Below, in pieces: positions 9,683 through 17,718 of a stretch of 37,371 nucleotides of DNA. Numbering within the stretch: position 1 is the first letter of the stretch; every line of letters starts with the position of its first letter. Source of the stretch: an uncultured Pseudoxanthomonas sp. GTDB lineage: Bacteria > Pseudomonadota > Gammaproteobacteria > Xanthomonadales > Xanthomonadaceae. The translations under genes and the position numbers were made by a program. The notes beneath the pieces were generated by a model, which saw nothing but the letters and a program-made list of their open reading frames with translations, was not told where the DNA came from and searched no databases. Location of the stretch: contig CALJUL010000049.1 in assembly GCA_937975725.1 (NCBI GenBank), forward strand, positions 1-37,371, given 5' to 3'.

Positions 9683-10117
9683 TCAGGCCGACAGGATGGG
9701 GGGCCGCCAGCGGTGCAGCAGGCGCGGCGTGGGATGCGCGGCCGGGCGGTAGGCCGGCATGTCGCGGCCGTTGGCCTGCACCGGCATCAGCGCCAAGGCC
9801 CGGAACAGCACCGGCACGTGCTGGGCGCAGAAGCCGTCGCAGGCGCCGGCCGAACAGCAGTCGCCCATGCCGTCATCGGGATGGCCGGCATGCCCGGGCA
9901 GATCGGAACGGTTCTGTTCCGCGGGCGCGTCCTGGTCCTGGTCGGCGGCTTCGTGGCAGGGCGGCGTCGCCGCGGCCTGGGCGTCGGCATCCGGCTGCAT
10001 CGAAGCCATGGCCGGCGCCATCGCCATCGCCAAAGCGTCGGCGTGCGCATAGCCACTCCCGTTGAGCAACAGGAACAGGCAGAGCAGGGCGCGGAACAGG
10101 GCGGCGGGCAAGGACAC
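9683..10117 (-). CDS. copL: CopL-type copper-responsive leader protein (DUF2946/CruR-like)
   Basis: A 144-residue small exported protein starting at GTG 10117: a hydrophobic N-terminus (LFRALLCLFLLLNG), a Met/His/Ala-rich middle, a cysteine cluster DCCSAGACDGFC (C87, C88, C93, C97) and the C-terminus RWRPPILSA (RPP at 138-140). CopL is required for copper-induced copAB expression in Xanthomonas. It belongs to the same class as CruR, a Bordetella upstream ORF that senses copper through its cysteines while being translated. A TATCAT box at 10129-10124 ends 6 nt before GTG and there is no Shine-Dalgarno, suggesting a leaderless mRNA. The GTG start aligns residue by residue with the other two family members in this window. 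An upstream in-frame ATG exists but would precede the promoter box. Confidence 0.85.
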   Translation of the reverse strand: MSLPAALFRALLCLFLLLNGSGYAHADALAMAMAPAMASMQPDADAQAAATPPCHEAADQDQDAPAEQNRSDLPGHAGHPDDGMGDCCSAGACDGFCAQHVPVLFRALALMPVQANGRDMPAYRPAAHPTPRLLHRWRPPILSA

Positions 10118-10183
10118 GGGCCGATGATACGCCAGATGCGGCCCACGGTCCCGCAACGGCGGCCCCGCAGGCGCCACGCCGCC

Positions 10184-10212
10184 TTGGTCATGCGATGGCC
10201 GGACGCGATATC
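10184..10212 (+). promoter_or_regulatory. Possible promoter of glk
   Basis: TTGGTC (10184-10189), a 17-bp spacer and GATATC (10207-10212), 30 nt before the chosen glk start. Both boxes are imperfect. It is divergent from the copL promoter. Confidence 0.4.
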
Positions 10213-10242
10213 CTTTGCCGCGCAATCGGACACGGAACCCGC

Positions 10243-11262
10243 ATGACAGGCAAGGCGATGACGGACAGCACCCCGGCGCAGGCGAGCGGCGGCACGCAGG
10301 CGTGCGCCGGTCCGGATGCGCGGATCATCGTCGCCGACGTCGGCGGCACCTATGCCCGGCTGGGGTGGACTTCGACCCGCGACCCGCGCCAGGCCCACGA
10401 CTACCAGCGCTACGCCTGCGCCGAGCATCCGGACCTGGCCGGCATCCTGCGCGACTACGCGCAGCGCCATGGCGCGCAGACGGCGGTGGTCGCCATCGCC
10501 GGCGTGCTGGAAGGCGACCGCCTGATCAACAGCAACCTGCCCTGGGCGGTCTCGGTCGAACAGACCCGCCAGGCGGCGGGGCTCGCGCGGGTGAGGCTGA
10601 TCAACGATTTCGAGGCCGTCGCCAACGCCGTGCCCTCGCTGGCCCACGACACCCTGGTGCCGCTGACGCCCACCACCCACGCGGAAGCCGCTTCGCCGGC
10701 ACTGGTCATCGGCCCGGGCACCGGGCTGGGCGCGGCGCTGTGGATGGAAGGCCACCCGCCGCGCGTGCTGGCGACGGAAGTCGGCCAGGCCGCGCTGGCC
10801 GCCGGCAGCGAACTGGAGATGGACATCGTCCAGCGCCTGCTGCGCGACCGGCCGCACCTCAACAACGAGCACGTGCTTTCCGGCCCGGGCCTGATGAACC
10901 TCTACCGCTACCTGTGCGAACTGCGCGGCGGCACGCCCGCGCACCGGGAGACCGGGCAACTGGTCGCCGCCGCCGAAGCCGGCGACCCCCTGGCGGTGGA
11001 AACGCTGCAGGTCTTCTGCGGCTGGCTGGGCAGCCTGGTCGGCGACCTGGCGATCATCTTCGGCGCCAAGGTCGTCTACCTGGCCGGCGGCGTGACCGCG
11101 CACATCCCGCGCTTCCTCCACGACGGCCACTTCCTGCGCCGCTACCTCAACAAGGGCGTGATGACCGAACGGCTGGAGCAGGTTCCGGTCTGGCGCGTCG
11201 AACACGGCCAGCTCGGCCTGCTCGGCGCCGCGGAATGGCTGCGCCAGCACGGCGATAGCTGA
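10243..11262 (+). CDS. glk: Glucokinase
   Basis: A 339-residue cytosolic sugar kinase that phosphorylates glucose with ATP. Motifs are the phosphate-1 loop IIVADVGGTYARLGW, catalytic LINDFEAVANAVPSLA (Asp base), phosphate-2 loop VIGPGTGLGAALW, EVGQAALAAGSELE, and the adenosine region AKVVYLAGGVTAHIPRFL, matching the bacterial Glk (proteobacterial glucokinase) family rather than ROK proteins, since the ROK Cys-rich zinc motif is missing. The start is ATG 10243 (GGAA upstream); ATG 10258 five codons later is the alternative. It is a single gene lying between two copper operons and shows no functional link to them. Confidence 0.93.
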   Translation: MTGKAMTDSTPAQASGGTQACAGPDARIIVADVGGTYARLGWTSTRDPRQAHDYQRYACAEHPDLAGILRDYAQRHGAQTAVVAIAGVLEGDRLINSNLPWAVSVEQTRQAAGLARVRLINDFEAVANAVPSLAHDTLVPLTPTTHAEAASPALVIGPGTGLGAALWMEGHPPRVLATEVGQAALAAGSELEMDIVQRLLRDRPHLNNEHVLSGPGLMNLYRYLCELRGGTPAHRETGQLVAAAEAGDPLAVETLQVFCGWLGSLVGDLAIIFGAKVVYLAGGVTAHIPRFLHDGHFLRRYLNKGVMTERLEQVPVWRVEHGQLGLLGAAEWLRQHGDS

Positions 11263-11420
11263 AAGCCCGTCGCGGGCGAGGGCGGCGGGTACTGCTCGCA
11301 CCGCAGGGTGAAATGCCCGAGACGGCGCTGCTCGCCTCACATCAGATGCTTGCGGAACGGGCCATGTTCATGGCCGGTACACGCTTGCGCGTCCGCGACT
11401 CCGCTACGATGCAGCCTGCC

Positions 11421-11834
11421 GTGAAAACCTCCGCGCTCCTGCTGCGTCTCGTGTTGGCCGTATCGTTCCTGGTGAACGGCGCGTGGTCGGCCTTCGCGTC
11501 CACATACATGCAGGACGCCGGGCATGGCGCCGCGATGACGCAGGCGGCCGCGCACGCCGTCCACGCATCGCATATGCAGCACGATGCGGCCAACCATGCG
11601 GCCATGGCCGAAGCCGGTCACGCGATGCCGGATCCGGATCACGGCGACCACGCCGTTGCCGACGATTGCGCATCGGCTGCCTGCCAATGCGCCTGCATGC
11701 ACGGTTGCGCCGGCACGCTGCCCGCCACCGTCTGCGCGTCCTTGCAGCCCATGTCGGGCCTGTACGTCGCGGCCTCGGCGAACGGGCACCCCGCGCCGAT
11801 GCTGCCGTATCCGATCCGCCCTCCGATCGCCTGA
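11421..11834 (+). CDS. Second CopL/CruR-like copper leader protein
   Basis: A 137-residue protein with a signal-like N-terminus (LLLRLVLAVSFLVNG), a His/Met-rich middle, a cysteine cluster DDCASAACQCACMHGC (C83, C88, C90, C92, C96) and the C-terminus PIRPPIA. The GTG at 11421 is chosen because from it the first 20 residues align without gaps with copL (R at 9, G at 20); the in-frame ATG 11409 is the alternative. It stands 198 nt upstream of an EF-hand protein gene on the same strand, as copL stands before copA. The function as a copper-sensing upstream ORF is inferred from the family and the conserved RPP end. No clear Shine-Dalgarno is seen. Confidence 0.72.
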   Translation: MKTSALLLRLVLAVSFLVNGAWSAFASTYMQDAGHGAAMTQAAAHAVHASHMQHDAANHAAMAEAGHAMPDPDHGDHAVADDCASAACQCACMHGCAGTLPATVCASLQPMSGLYVAASANGHPAPMLPYPIRPPIA

Positions 11835-12032
11835 GCCACGGATCACCGCCGGCGCGCATTTCCGCCAGCCATTGCCGTTTTCATTGAAGGCACAGGGCCA
11901 CCTGTCGCGACGCGGCCGGTTGCCGGTGCCCTGCGGGCATCGCGCGCACGGCAGGTCCGTTTCCGCAACGACTCCGCAACCGAACCCGCGCCTGCTGCGC
12001 GGACGACCTACTGCATACAAGGAACACCACCG

Positions 12033-12365
12033 ATGAAACTCCGTACCTATCTCTCGATGCCCGCCCTGTTCCTGGTGGCCGGCATGGCGTTCGCCGCCAA
12101 CCCGACCAACGCGCCGGCCACCGACCACAGCCAGCACAAACCGGAGGAACAGAAGAAGCCGGCCCACGGCGACCATGGCCACGGGCATGGCCAGCACAAG
12201 CCGGCCGCCGACACCGAGTTCACCAAGCTCGACCGCAACAAGGACGGCGCCCTGTCCCGCGACGAACTCGCCAAGCACCGGCTGTCCGGTCACTTCGTCA
12301 TGCTGGACGCCGACAAGAACGGCAGCCTGAGCCCGAAGGAATTCGCGGCGGGCAAGGGCATGTGA
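12033..12365 (+). CDS. His-rich periplasmic EF-hand protein
   Basis: A 110-residue protein with a signal peptide (MPALFLVAGMAFA, cleavage about residue 21), a His-rich stretch (DHSQHKPEEQKKPAHGDHGHGHGQHKP, residues about 31-57, described by composition) and a pair of EF-hand calcium loops, DRNKDGALSRDE and DADKNGSLSPKE. Calcium binding is likely; the His run suggests binding of copper, nickel or zinc. The sequence AAGGA lies 11 nt before the ATG, a weak Shine-Dalgarno. It follows a CopL-like ORF and is followed by a strong terminator, so the two form a bicistronic unit, and a role in copper buffering is inferred. I do not recognise a named family beyond EF-hand. Confidence 0.82.
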   Translation: MKLRTYLSMPALFLVAGMAFAANPTNAPATDHSQHKPEEQKKPAHGDHGHGHGQHKPAADTEFTKLDRNKDGALSRDELAKHRLSGHFVMLDADKNGSLSPKEFAAGKGM

Positions 12366-12372
12366 TGGGGGA

Positions 12373-12404
12373 GGGGGAGCGGCTTGGGTCGCTCCCCCTT
12401 TCTT
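12373..12404 (+). terminator. Rho-independent terminator after the EF-hand gene
   Basis: A 9-bp perfect stem, GGGGGAGCG (12373-12381) with CGCTCCCCC (12390-12398), followed by TTTCTTG. It starts 7 nt after the stop codon. Confidence 0.85.
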
Positions 12405-12712
12405 GCTGTAGTGGATCGGCCGCGATGGAGCGGCCGTTGCATGCCCTGCATGCGGTAGGCGATGGCGCAGAAGGGATCGTGTGCGACCGCGCCAAGTCAT
12501 CGCGGCATGAACAGTCGATGGTTGTTTGCGGGGAAGGTGCCGATGGGCCCGCCGATTCGCCGTCATGCACATATCGGCGCAAAGCCTGTCTTCGATACGA
12601 AGCGCCCCTCAGAAGCGGCACCGCAACCTCACCATGGCCTCCATCTGTCGCGCTTCATTCGGAAGCCGCCGCTATCGCAGCCGCTCGGGCACGGCGGCCC
12701 GGACAATCTCCT
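12405..12712. other. Gene-free region between convergent operons
   Basis: About 300 bases with no supportable gene. It contains a perfect inverted repeat, CGGCCGC (12417-12423) and GCGGCCG (12430-12436), shortly after the terminator, and little else. It separates the EF-hand gene from the 3' end of the hut operon. Confidence 0.5.
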
Positions 12713-13636
12713 TCACCGCTGACCGACCGCCCGGTGGATCAGCCGCGCGGCGACGCGGGCGGTGGCGTTGTCGCGATCCAGTGGCGGGCACAGTTCGGCC
12801 ACGTCCAGGATGCGTACCTTGCCCGAGGCGTAGACCAGATCGAGCAGGGCTTCCAGCACGTCCAGGCCGATACCGCGCGGATTCGGCGCACTGACGCCCG
12901 GCGCGACCGCCTGCGGCAGGACGTCCAGGCACAGCGTCAGGTAGATCGCATCGACCTCGTCGCACCATGCGCGCACGGTGTCGGCCTGTTCGCGCCAGTT
13001 CCAAGCGCTCAGGGCGTCGTCGCAGAGATGGCGCGCGTCCGCACGCTCGGCGACGGCGAACAGGCCCGGCGTGTTGCTGCTGCGGCTGACCCCGATGCAG
13101 TGGTAGCGGACCGCATGGCCCTGCGCGCGCGCATCTTCGATGGCCTGAAGAAACGGCGTCCCGGAACTGGCGGTGGGCTGTTCGCGCAGGTCGAAGTGGG
13201 CATCGAAGTTGAAGATGCCGACGCGTTGCGGCGCATCGCCCAGGTGGGCACGCAGGCCCGCGTAGCTGGCGAAGCCGATCTCGTGGCCGCCGCCCAGGCC
13301 GACGACGAGATGCCCGGCATCCAGCAACTGCCGGGCGCGCTCGGCATAGATCTGCTGCGCCTGCTCCAGTTCCTCGTCGATGCAGGACACGTCGCCCGCG
13401 TCGTACAAGGGCAGGGCGTGCAGCACTGGCAGGTTGGCCAGCGCGCGGCGCAGCATCAACGGACCTTGCGCCGCACCTACACGCCCGCCGTTCCTGCGCA
13501 CGCCTTCGTCACTGGCCAGGCCCAGCAGCGCGATGCCGGGCGCGGCGCGTGCCGTGTCCTGCATCACCACCTGGTGCCAGCGGCGGGTGTCCGCCGGTCC
13601 CGGCGGATCCACGCGCCCCTGCCAGGGCGTGCTCAT
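12713..13636 (-). CDS. hutG: Formimidoylglutamase
   Basis: A 307-residue arginase/ureohydrolase-fold enzyme splitting N-formimidoyl-glutamate into glutamate and formamide, a late step of histidine breakdown. Binuclear manganese motifs are visible: VVGLGGGHEIGF, FNFDAHFDLR, IYLTLCLDVLPQAVAPG and the C-terminal RILDVAELCPPLDRD. In the last active-site motif many relatives have SFDID or SIDLD; here it reads LCLDV, with the key Asp kept. The ATG overlaps the hutH stop by 4 nt. The ending is complete (RAVGQR). It is the last gene of the hut operon. Confidence 0.93.
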   Translation of the reverse strand: MSTPWQGRVDPPGPADTRRWHQVVMQDTARAAPGIALLGLASDEGVRRNGGRVGAAQGPLMLRRALANLPVLHALPLYDAGDVSCIDEELEQAQQIYAERARQLLDAGHLVVGLGGGHEIGFASYAGLRAHLGDAPQRVGIFNFDAHFDLREQPTASSGTPFLQAIEDARAQGHAVRYHCIGVSRSSNTPGLFAVAERADARHLCDDALSAWNWREQADTVRAWCDEVDAIYLTLCLDVLPQAVAPGVSAPNPRGIGLDVLEALLDLVYASGKVRILDVAELCPPLDRDNATARVAARLIHRAVGQR

Positions 13637-15159
13637 GCGGTGTCCTGCAACGGCCAGTCCAGGAACGGATGCAGGCCGCCTTCGGCGATGAAGTCCTCGA
13701 TGGCCTGCATCTCCGGCGCCAGGTAACGGTCCTCGTCGTAGCGCGGCACCCGCGCGCGCACCTGCGCGTGCACCGCTTCCAGCACCGGCGAGGAGCGCAG
13801 CGGGCGGCGGAATTCGATGCCCTGGCAGGCGGCCAGCAGTTCGATGGCGACGATCCGGCGCACGTTGTCGGCCACGTCGCGCGACTTGCGCGCGGCGAAG
13901 GTCGCCATGCTCACGTGGTCCTCCTGGTTGGCCGAGGTAGGCAGCGAATCCACGCTGGCCGGATGCGCCAGCGTCTTGTTCTCGCTGGCCAGGGCGGCGG
14001 CGGTGACGTGGGCGATCATGAAGCCGGAATTCACGCCTGGATCGGCCACCAGGAACGGGGGCAGGCCGGACAGGGTGGAATCGATCAGCAGCGCGATGCG
14101 CCGTTCGGCCAGCGCGCCGATCTCGGCGACGGCGATGGCGAGCTGGTCGGCCGCGAAGGCCACCGGTTCGGCGTGGAAGTTGCCGCCGGACACGACATCG
14201 CCGGTATCGCTGAACACCAGCGGATTGTCCGAGACGGCGTTGGCTTCGACCAGCAGGGTCCGCGCCGCCTGCTGCATCACGTCGCGCACCGCGCCCATCA
14301 CCTGCGGCTGGCAGCGCAGGCTGTAGGGGTCCTGGACGCGGCTGTCGTTGCTGCGGTGCGATTCGCGGATCGCGCTGCCGGCCAGCAGGCGCAGGTAATG
14401 CGCGGCCGCTTCGATCTGCCCGGGTTGTCCGCGCACGGCATGGATGCGCGGATCGAAGGGCGCATCCGAGCCGCAGGCGGCGTCCACCGTCATCGCGCCA
14501 GCCAGCACCGCCGCCGCGTGGACCTGCTCGGCGGCGAACAACGCCATCAGCGCGATGCCGGTGGAGACCTGGGTACCGTTGAGCAGCGCCAGCCCTTCCT
14601 TGGCCGCCAGCCGGATCGGCGCGATGCCGGCGCGTTGCAGGGCTTCGCCGGCCGGCAGGATGCGGCCGTCCACGCGCACCTGGCCTTCGCCCATCGCCGC
14701 CAGGGTCAGGTGGGCCAGCGGCGCCAGGTCGCCGGACGCGCCGACCGAGCCCTGCGCCGGGATGCACGGCCAGATTCCCGCGTTGTAGATGCGCACCAGC
14801 GCGTCCAGCGTTTCCTCGCGCACGCCTGAGTAGCCACGCGCCAGCGATGCGATCTTGGTGGCGAAGATCACGCGCACGCAGGCGTCGTCCAGCAACGGGC
14901 CCATGCCGACGGCGTGCGAGCGCACCAGGTTGGTCTGCAAGCGTTCCAGTTGGTCCGGCGGGATGTGGACCTTGGCCAGCTTGCCGAAGCCGGTGTTGAT
15001 GCCGTAGGCCGGTTGGCCGGCGGTGACGATGGCCTGCACGGTCTCGCACGAGGCGCGCACGCCGGGGCGGCAGGCGGGATCGAGGGCGATGGGTTCGGCG
15101 TGCGCGGCGATCCGGCGCAGTTGCGCCAGGGTGAGTTGCCCGGGTTTCAGGAGGTGCAT
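13633..15159 (-). CDS. hutH: Histidine ammonia-lyase
   Basis: A 508-residue cytosolic enzyme that removes ammonia from L-histidine to give urocanate. The Ala-Ser-Gly triad that forms the MIO cofactor is present in GSVGASGDLAPLAH. Other family motifs are YGINTGFGKLA, LNGTQVSTG, QDPYSLRCQPQVMG and SANQEDHVSM. The ATG has GGAG 8 nt upstream and lies 5 nt after the hutU stop; the stop overlaps hutG. Length is normal for the family. Confidence 0.97.
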   Translation of the reverse strand: MHLLKPGQLTLAQLRRIAAHAEPIALDPACRPGVRASCETVQAIVTAGQPAYGINTGFGKLAKVHIPPDQLERLQTNLVRSHAVGMGPLLDDACVRVIFATKIASLARGYSGVREETLDALVRIYNAGIWPCIPAQGSVGASGDLAPLAHLTLAAMGEGQVRVDGRILPAGEALQRAGIAPIRLAAKEGLALLNGTQVSTGIALMALFAAEQVHAAAVLAGAMTVDAACGSDAPFDPRIHAVRGQPGQIEAAAHYLRLLAGSAIRESHRSNDSRVQDPYSLRCQPQVMGAVRDVMQQAARTLLVEANAVSDNPLVFSDTGDVVSGGNFHAEPVAFAADQLAIAVAEIGALAERRIALLIDSTLSGLPPFLVADPGVNSGFMIAHVTAAALASENKTLAHPASVDSLPTSANQEDHVSMATFAARKSRDVADNVRRIVAIELLAACQGIEFRRPLRSSPVLEAVHAQVRARVPRYDEDRYLAPEMQAIEDFIAEGGLHPFLDWPLQDTA

Positions 15160-15164
15160 GGGGT

Positions 15165-16856
15165 TCACTCCAGGATCGCCGGCAGGTGCAGGGCGTGTTC
15201 GCGTGCGCAGGCCAGCGCCTGCTCGTAGCCGGCATCGGCGTGGCGCATCACGCCGGTGGCCGGATCGTTCCAGAGCACGCGTTCCAGCCGCCGGTCCGCT
15301 TCCTCGCTGCCGTCGCACACGATCACCACGCCGGAGTGTTGCGAGAAGCCCATGCCCACGCCGCCGCCGTGGTGCAGGCTGACCCAGGTGGCGCCGCCGC
15401 TGGTGGCCAGCAGGGCGTTGAGCAGGGGCCAGTCGGACACGGCGTCCGACCCGTCGCGCATGCTTTCGGTCTCGCGGTTGGGGCTGGCGACCGAGCCGCA
15501 GTCCAGATGATCGCGGCCGATCACCACCGGCGCCTTGAGTTCGCCGTTGCGGACCATCTCGTTGAACGCCAGCGCGGCCTTGTGGCGCTCGCCCAGGCCC
15601 AGCCAGCAGATGCGCGCGGGCAGCCCCTGGAAGGCGATGCGCTCGCGCGCCTGGTCCAGCCAGCGGTGCAGGTGCGGATTGTCGGGGAACAGTTCCTTAA
15701 CCTTCGCGTCGGTCCTGTAGATGTCCTCCGGATCGCCGCTCAGCGCCACCCAGCGGAACGGGCCCATGCCGCGGCAGAACAGCGGCCGGATGCAGGCGGG
15801 GACGAAGCCGGGGAAGGCGAAGGCATCGTCCACGCCCTGGTCCAGCGCGACCTGGCGGATGTTGTTGCCGTAGTCGATCGTGGGCACGCCCATGCGGTGG
15901 AAATCCAGCATGGCGCGCACGTGCGTGGCGCACGAGGCCGCCGCGGCCTGCGCCAGGTCGCGGCGCACGGCATCGTCGCCGCACCGCGCCGCCTCCCATT
16001 GTTCGACGCTCCAGCCCGCCGGCAGATAGCCGTTGACCAGGTCGTGGGCCGAGGTCTGGTCGGTGACCGCATGGGGGCGGGCCTCGCCGCGGCGCGCGCG
16101 GGCGACGAATTCGGGCAGCAGCTCGGCGGCGTTGCCCAGCAGTCCCACCGAAACGGGCTCGTCGCTTTCGGCGATGATCCGCAGGGCTTCGTCGATGGAA
16201 TACGCCTTGTGGTCGACGTAGCGGGTGCGGATGCGGAAGTCGATGCGCGACTCCTGGCATTCGATGACGATGCTGCTGGCGCCGGCCAGCGTAGCCGCCA
16301 GCGCCTGCGCACCGCCCATGCCGCCCAGGCCGGCGGTGAGGATCCATTTGCCGCGCCAGTCGCCGCCGTAGTGCTGCCGGCCCAGCTCCACGAAGGTCTC
16401 GTAGGTGCCCTGCACGATGCCCTGGCTGCCGATGTAGATCCAGCTTCCGGCCGTCATCTGGCCGTACATCATCAGCCCCTTGCGGTCGAGCTCGTTGAAG
16501 TGCTCCCAGGTGGCCCAGTGCGGCACCAGGTTGGAGTTGGCGATCAGCACGCGCGGCGCATCGCGGTGCGTGCGGAACACGCCCACCGGCTTGCCCGACT
16601 GCACCAAAAGCGATTCGTCGTCCTCCAGCGAGCGCAGCGCGTCGAGGATCGCGTCGAAGCAGCGCCAGTCGCGCGCGGCGCGGCCGATGCCGCCGTAGAC
16701 CACAAGGTCCTGCGGCCGCTCGGCGACGTCGGGGTCCAGGTTGTTCTGGATCATGCGGAAGGCGGCCTCGGTGAGCCAGCTCTTGCAGTGCAGGTACGTG
16801 CCGCGGGGGGCGCGGATCGTGCGCGGGGCAGGGGAAGAAGGTTCCAACGTGTCCAT
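15165..16856 (-). CDS. hutU: Urocanate hydratase
   Basis: A 563-residue NAD-dependent enzyme converting urocanate to imidazolone propionate. Motifs include the NAD-binding GLGGMGGAQALA, LMMYGQMTAGSWIYIGSQGI, and the catalytic cysteine region PLFCRGMGPFRWVALSG. Length is normal for the family. It begins 7 nt after the hutC stop and is followed closely by hutH. Its product needs imidazolonepropionase (HutI), which is not encoded in this window. Confidence 0.97.
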   Translation of the reverse strand: MDTLEPSSPAPRTIRAPRGTYLHCKSWLTEAAFRMIQNNLDPDVAERPQDLVVYGGIGRAARDWRCFDAILDALRSLEDDESLLVQSGKPVGVFRTHRDAPRVLIANSNLVPHWATWEHFNELDRKGLMMYGQMTAGSWIYIGSQGIVQGTYETFVELGRQHYGGDWRGKWILTAGLGGMGGAQALAATLAGASSIVIECQESRIDFRIRTRYVDHKAYSIDEALRIIAESDEPVSVGLLGNAAELLPEFVARARRGEARPHAVTDQTSAHDLVNGYLPAGWSVEQWEAARCGDDAVRRDLAQAAAASCATHVRAMLDFHRMGVPTIDYGNNIRQVALDQGVDDAFAFPGFVPACIRPLFCRGMGPFRWVALSGDPEDIYRTDAKVKELFPDNPHLHRWLDQARERIAFQGLPARICWLGLGERHKAALAFNEMVRNGELKAPVVIGRDHLDCGSVASPNRETESMRDGSDAVSDWPLLNALLATSGGATWVSLHHGGGVGMGFSQHSGVVIVCDGSEEADRRLERVLWNDPATGVMRHADAGYEQALACAREHALHLPAILE

Positions 16857-16863
16857 GGCATCC

Positions 16864-17589
16864 TCAGGGAGTGAAGGGGGCGCCGACCTGGAAGGCGCCC
16901 ACGAAGCGGTAGCGCGAAGCCGGGTGGATCAGTCGCACGAAGCTGGCGACCTGTCCGCGCGACCAGGTGCGGCGCGTGAGCACCAGCAGCGGGTCGCCCT
17001 CGGCGACGTGCAGTTGTGCGGCCAGCCGCTTGTTCGCGGTCTCGGCCTCGATGACGTGCTCGGCCCGCTCCAGCGGCGCCGCGCGCATCAGGTACTGGTG
17101 CGGGATCTCGGTGGCGAAGTCGATGTCCAGATAGTCCGGCGCCGCGCCGGGGAGCACGAAGCGGTCCTCCAGTTGCAGCGGCTTGTCGTCGCTGTAGTGC
17201 AGCAGCCGGCTGTGGAACAGCTCCGACCCGGCCGGCAGGCCGAACTGGGCGGTCACCGACGCGCGTGCCTCCACCGCTTCGCGGATCAGCACGTGCACCG
17301 AGTGCGCCTGGCCGCGCGACTGGATCTCCTCGCGGATGTTGCGCACTTCGAACATCGCCGATTCGGCCTTCGGCCCGGCCACGAACGTGCCCACGCCCTG
17401 CACGCGGGTGAGCACGCCGGCGTCGGTCAGTTCGCGCAGCGCCCGGTTCACCGTCATGCGCGAGAGTCCGAACCGGGCGACCAGTTCGTTCTCGCTGGGC
17501 ACGCGGCTTTGCGCGGGCCAGTCGCCGCTGGTGACGTGGCGCAGGATGTAGTGCTTGAGCTTCCGGTAGTGCGGTTGGGGTCCGTCCAT
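16864..17589 (-). CDS. hutC: Histidine utilization repressor (GntR family, HutC)
   Basis: A 241-residue GntR/HutC regulator: winged helix (PHYRKLKHYILRHV...SRVPSENELVARFGLSRMTV and RALRELTDAGVLTRVQGVGT) followed by a UTRA ligand-binding domain. HutC represses hut genes and releases DNA on binding urocanate. The start used is ATG 17589; ATG 17601 four codons upstream is an alternative, and neither has a Shine-Dalgarno. It is the first gene of the hut operon, with a TGTCTATACA site just upstream, so autoregulation is expected. Confidence 0.93.
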   Translation of the reverse strand: MDGPQPHYRKLKHYILRHVTSGDWPAQSRVPSENELVARFGLSRMTVNRALRELTDAGVLTRVQGVGTFVAGPKAESAMFEVRNIREEIQSRGQAHSVHVLIREAVEARASVTAQFGLPAGSELFHSRLLHYSDDKPLQLEDRFVLPGAAPDYLDIDFATEIPHQYLMRAAPLERAEHVIEAETANKRLAAQLHVAEGDPLLVLTRRTWSRGQVASFVRLIHPASRYRFVGAFQVGAPFTP

Positions 17590-17605
17590 GGCGCTGAGCA
17601 TTACA

Positions 17606-17615
17606 TGTCTATACA
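17606..17615. promoter_or_regulatory. HutC operator upstream of hutC
   Basis: TGTCTATACA, extended to ATGTCTATACAA, matches the TTGTCTATACAA-type palindrome bound by HutC repressors in other proteobacteria (consensus from memory) in 11 of 12 positions. It lies 17 nt upstream of the hutC ATG at 17589, where it would cover the operon promoter. A possible -35 TTGGAC lies at 17625-17620 on the minus strand, but no good -10 is seen. Confidence 0.65.
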
Positions 17616-17654
17616 ACTTGTCCAACCACTTTCGATGCTGTGCCGCACAAGCAG

Positions 17655-17696
17655 TTGACACTGCGATTTTGCCCATGCTATTGCTGGTATAGACAA
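17655..17696 (+). promoter_or_regulatory. Promoter of the cruR-like operon with overlapping HutC-like operator
   Basis: TTGACA (17655-17660, perfect -35), an 18-bp spacer and TATTGC (17679-17684). Directly downstream and covering the expected start site is TGGTATAGACAA (17685-17696), the inverse of the HutC operator near hutC, matching the palindrome in 11 of 12 positions. The two operators flank the divergent hutC/cruR-like intergenic region about 70 bp apart. Confidence 0.55.
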
Positions 17697-17718
17697 CCTC
17701 CCGGGGCGCTCCACCACC

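Noticed and set aside
12417..12436. Perfect inverted repeat as a second terminator or operator
   Set aside because: It is GC-only, has no T-run, and a stronger terminator lies just upstream; no regulator site family is recognisable.
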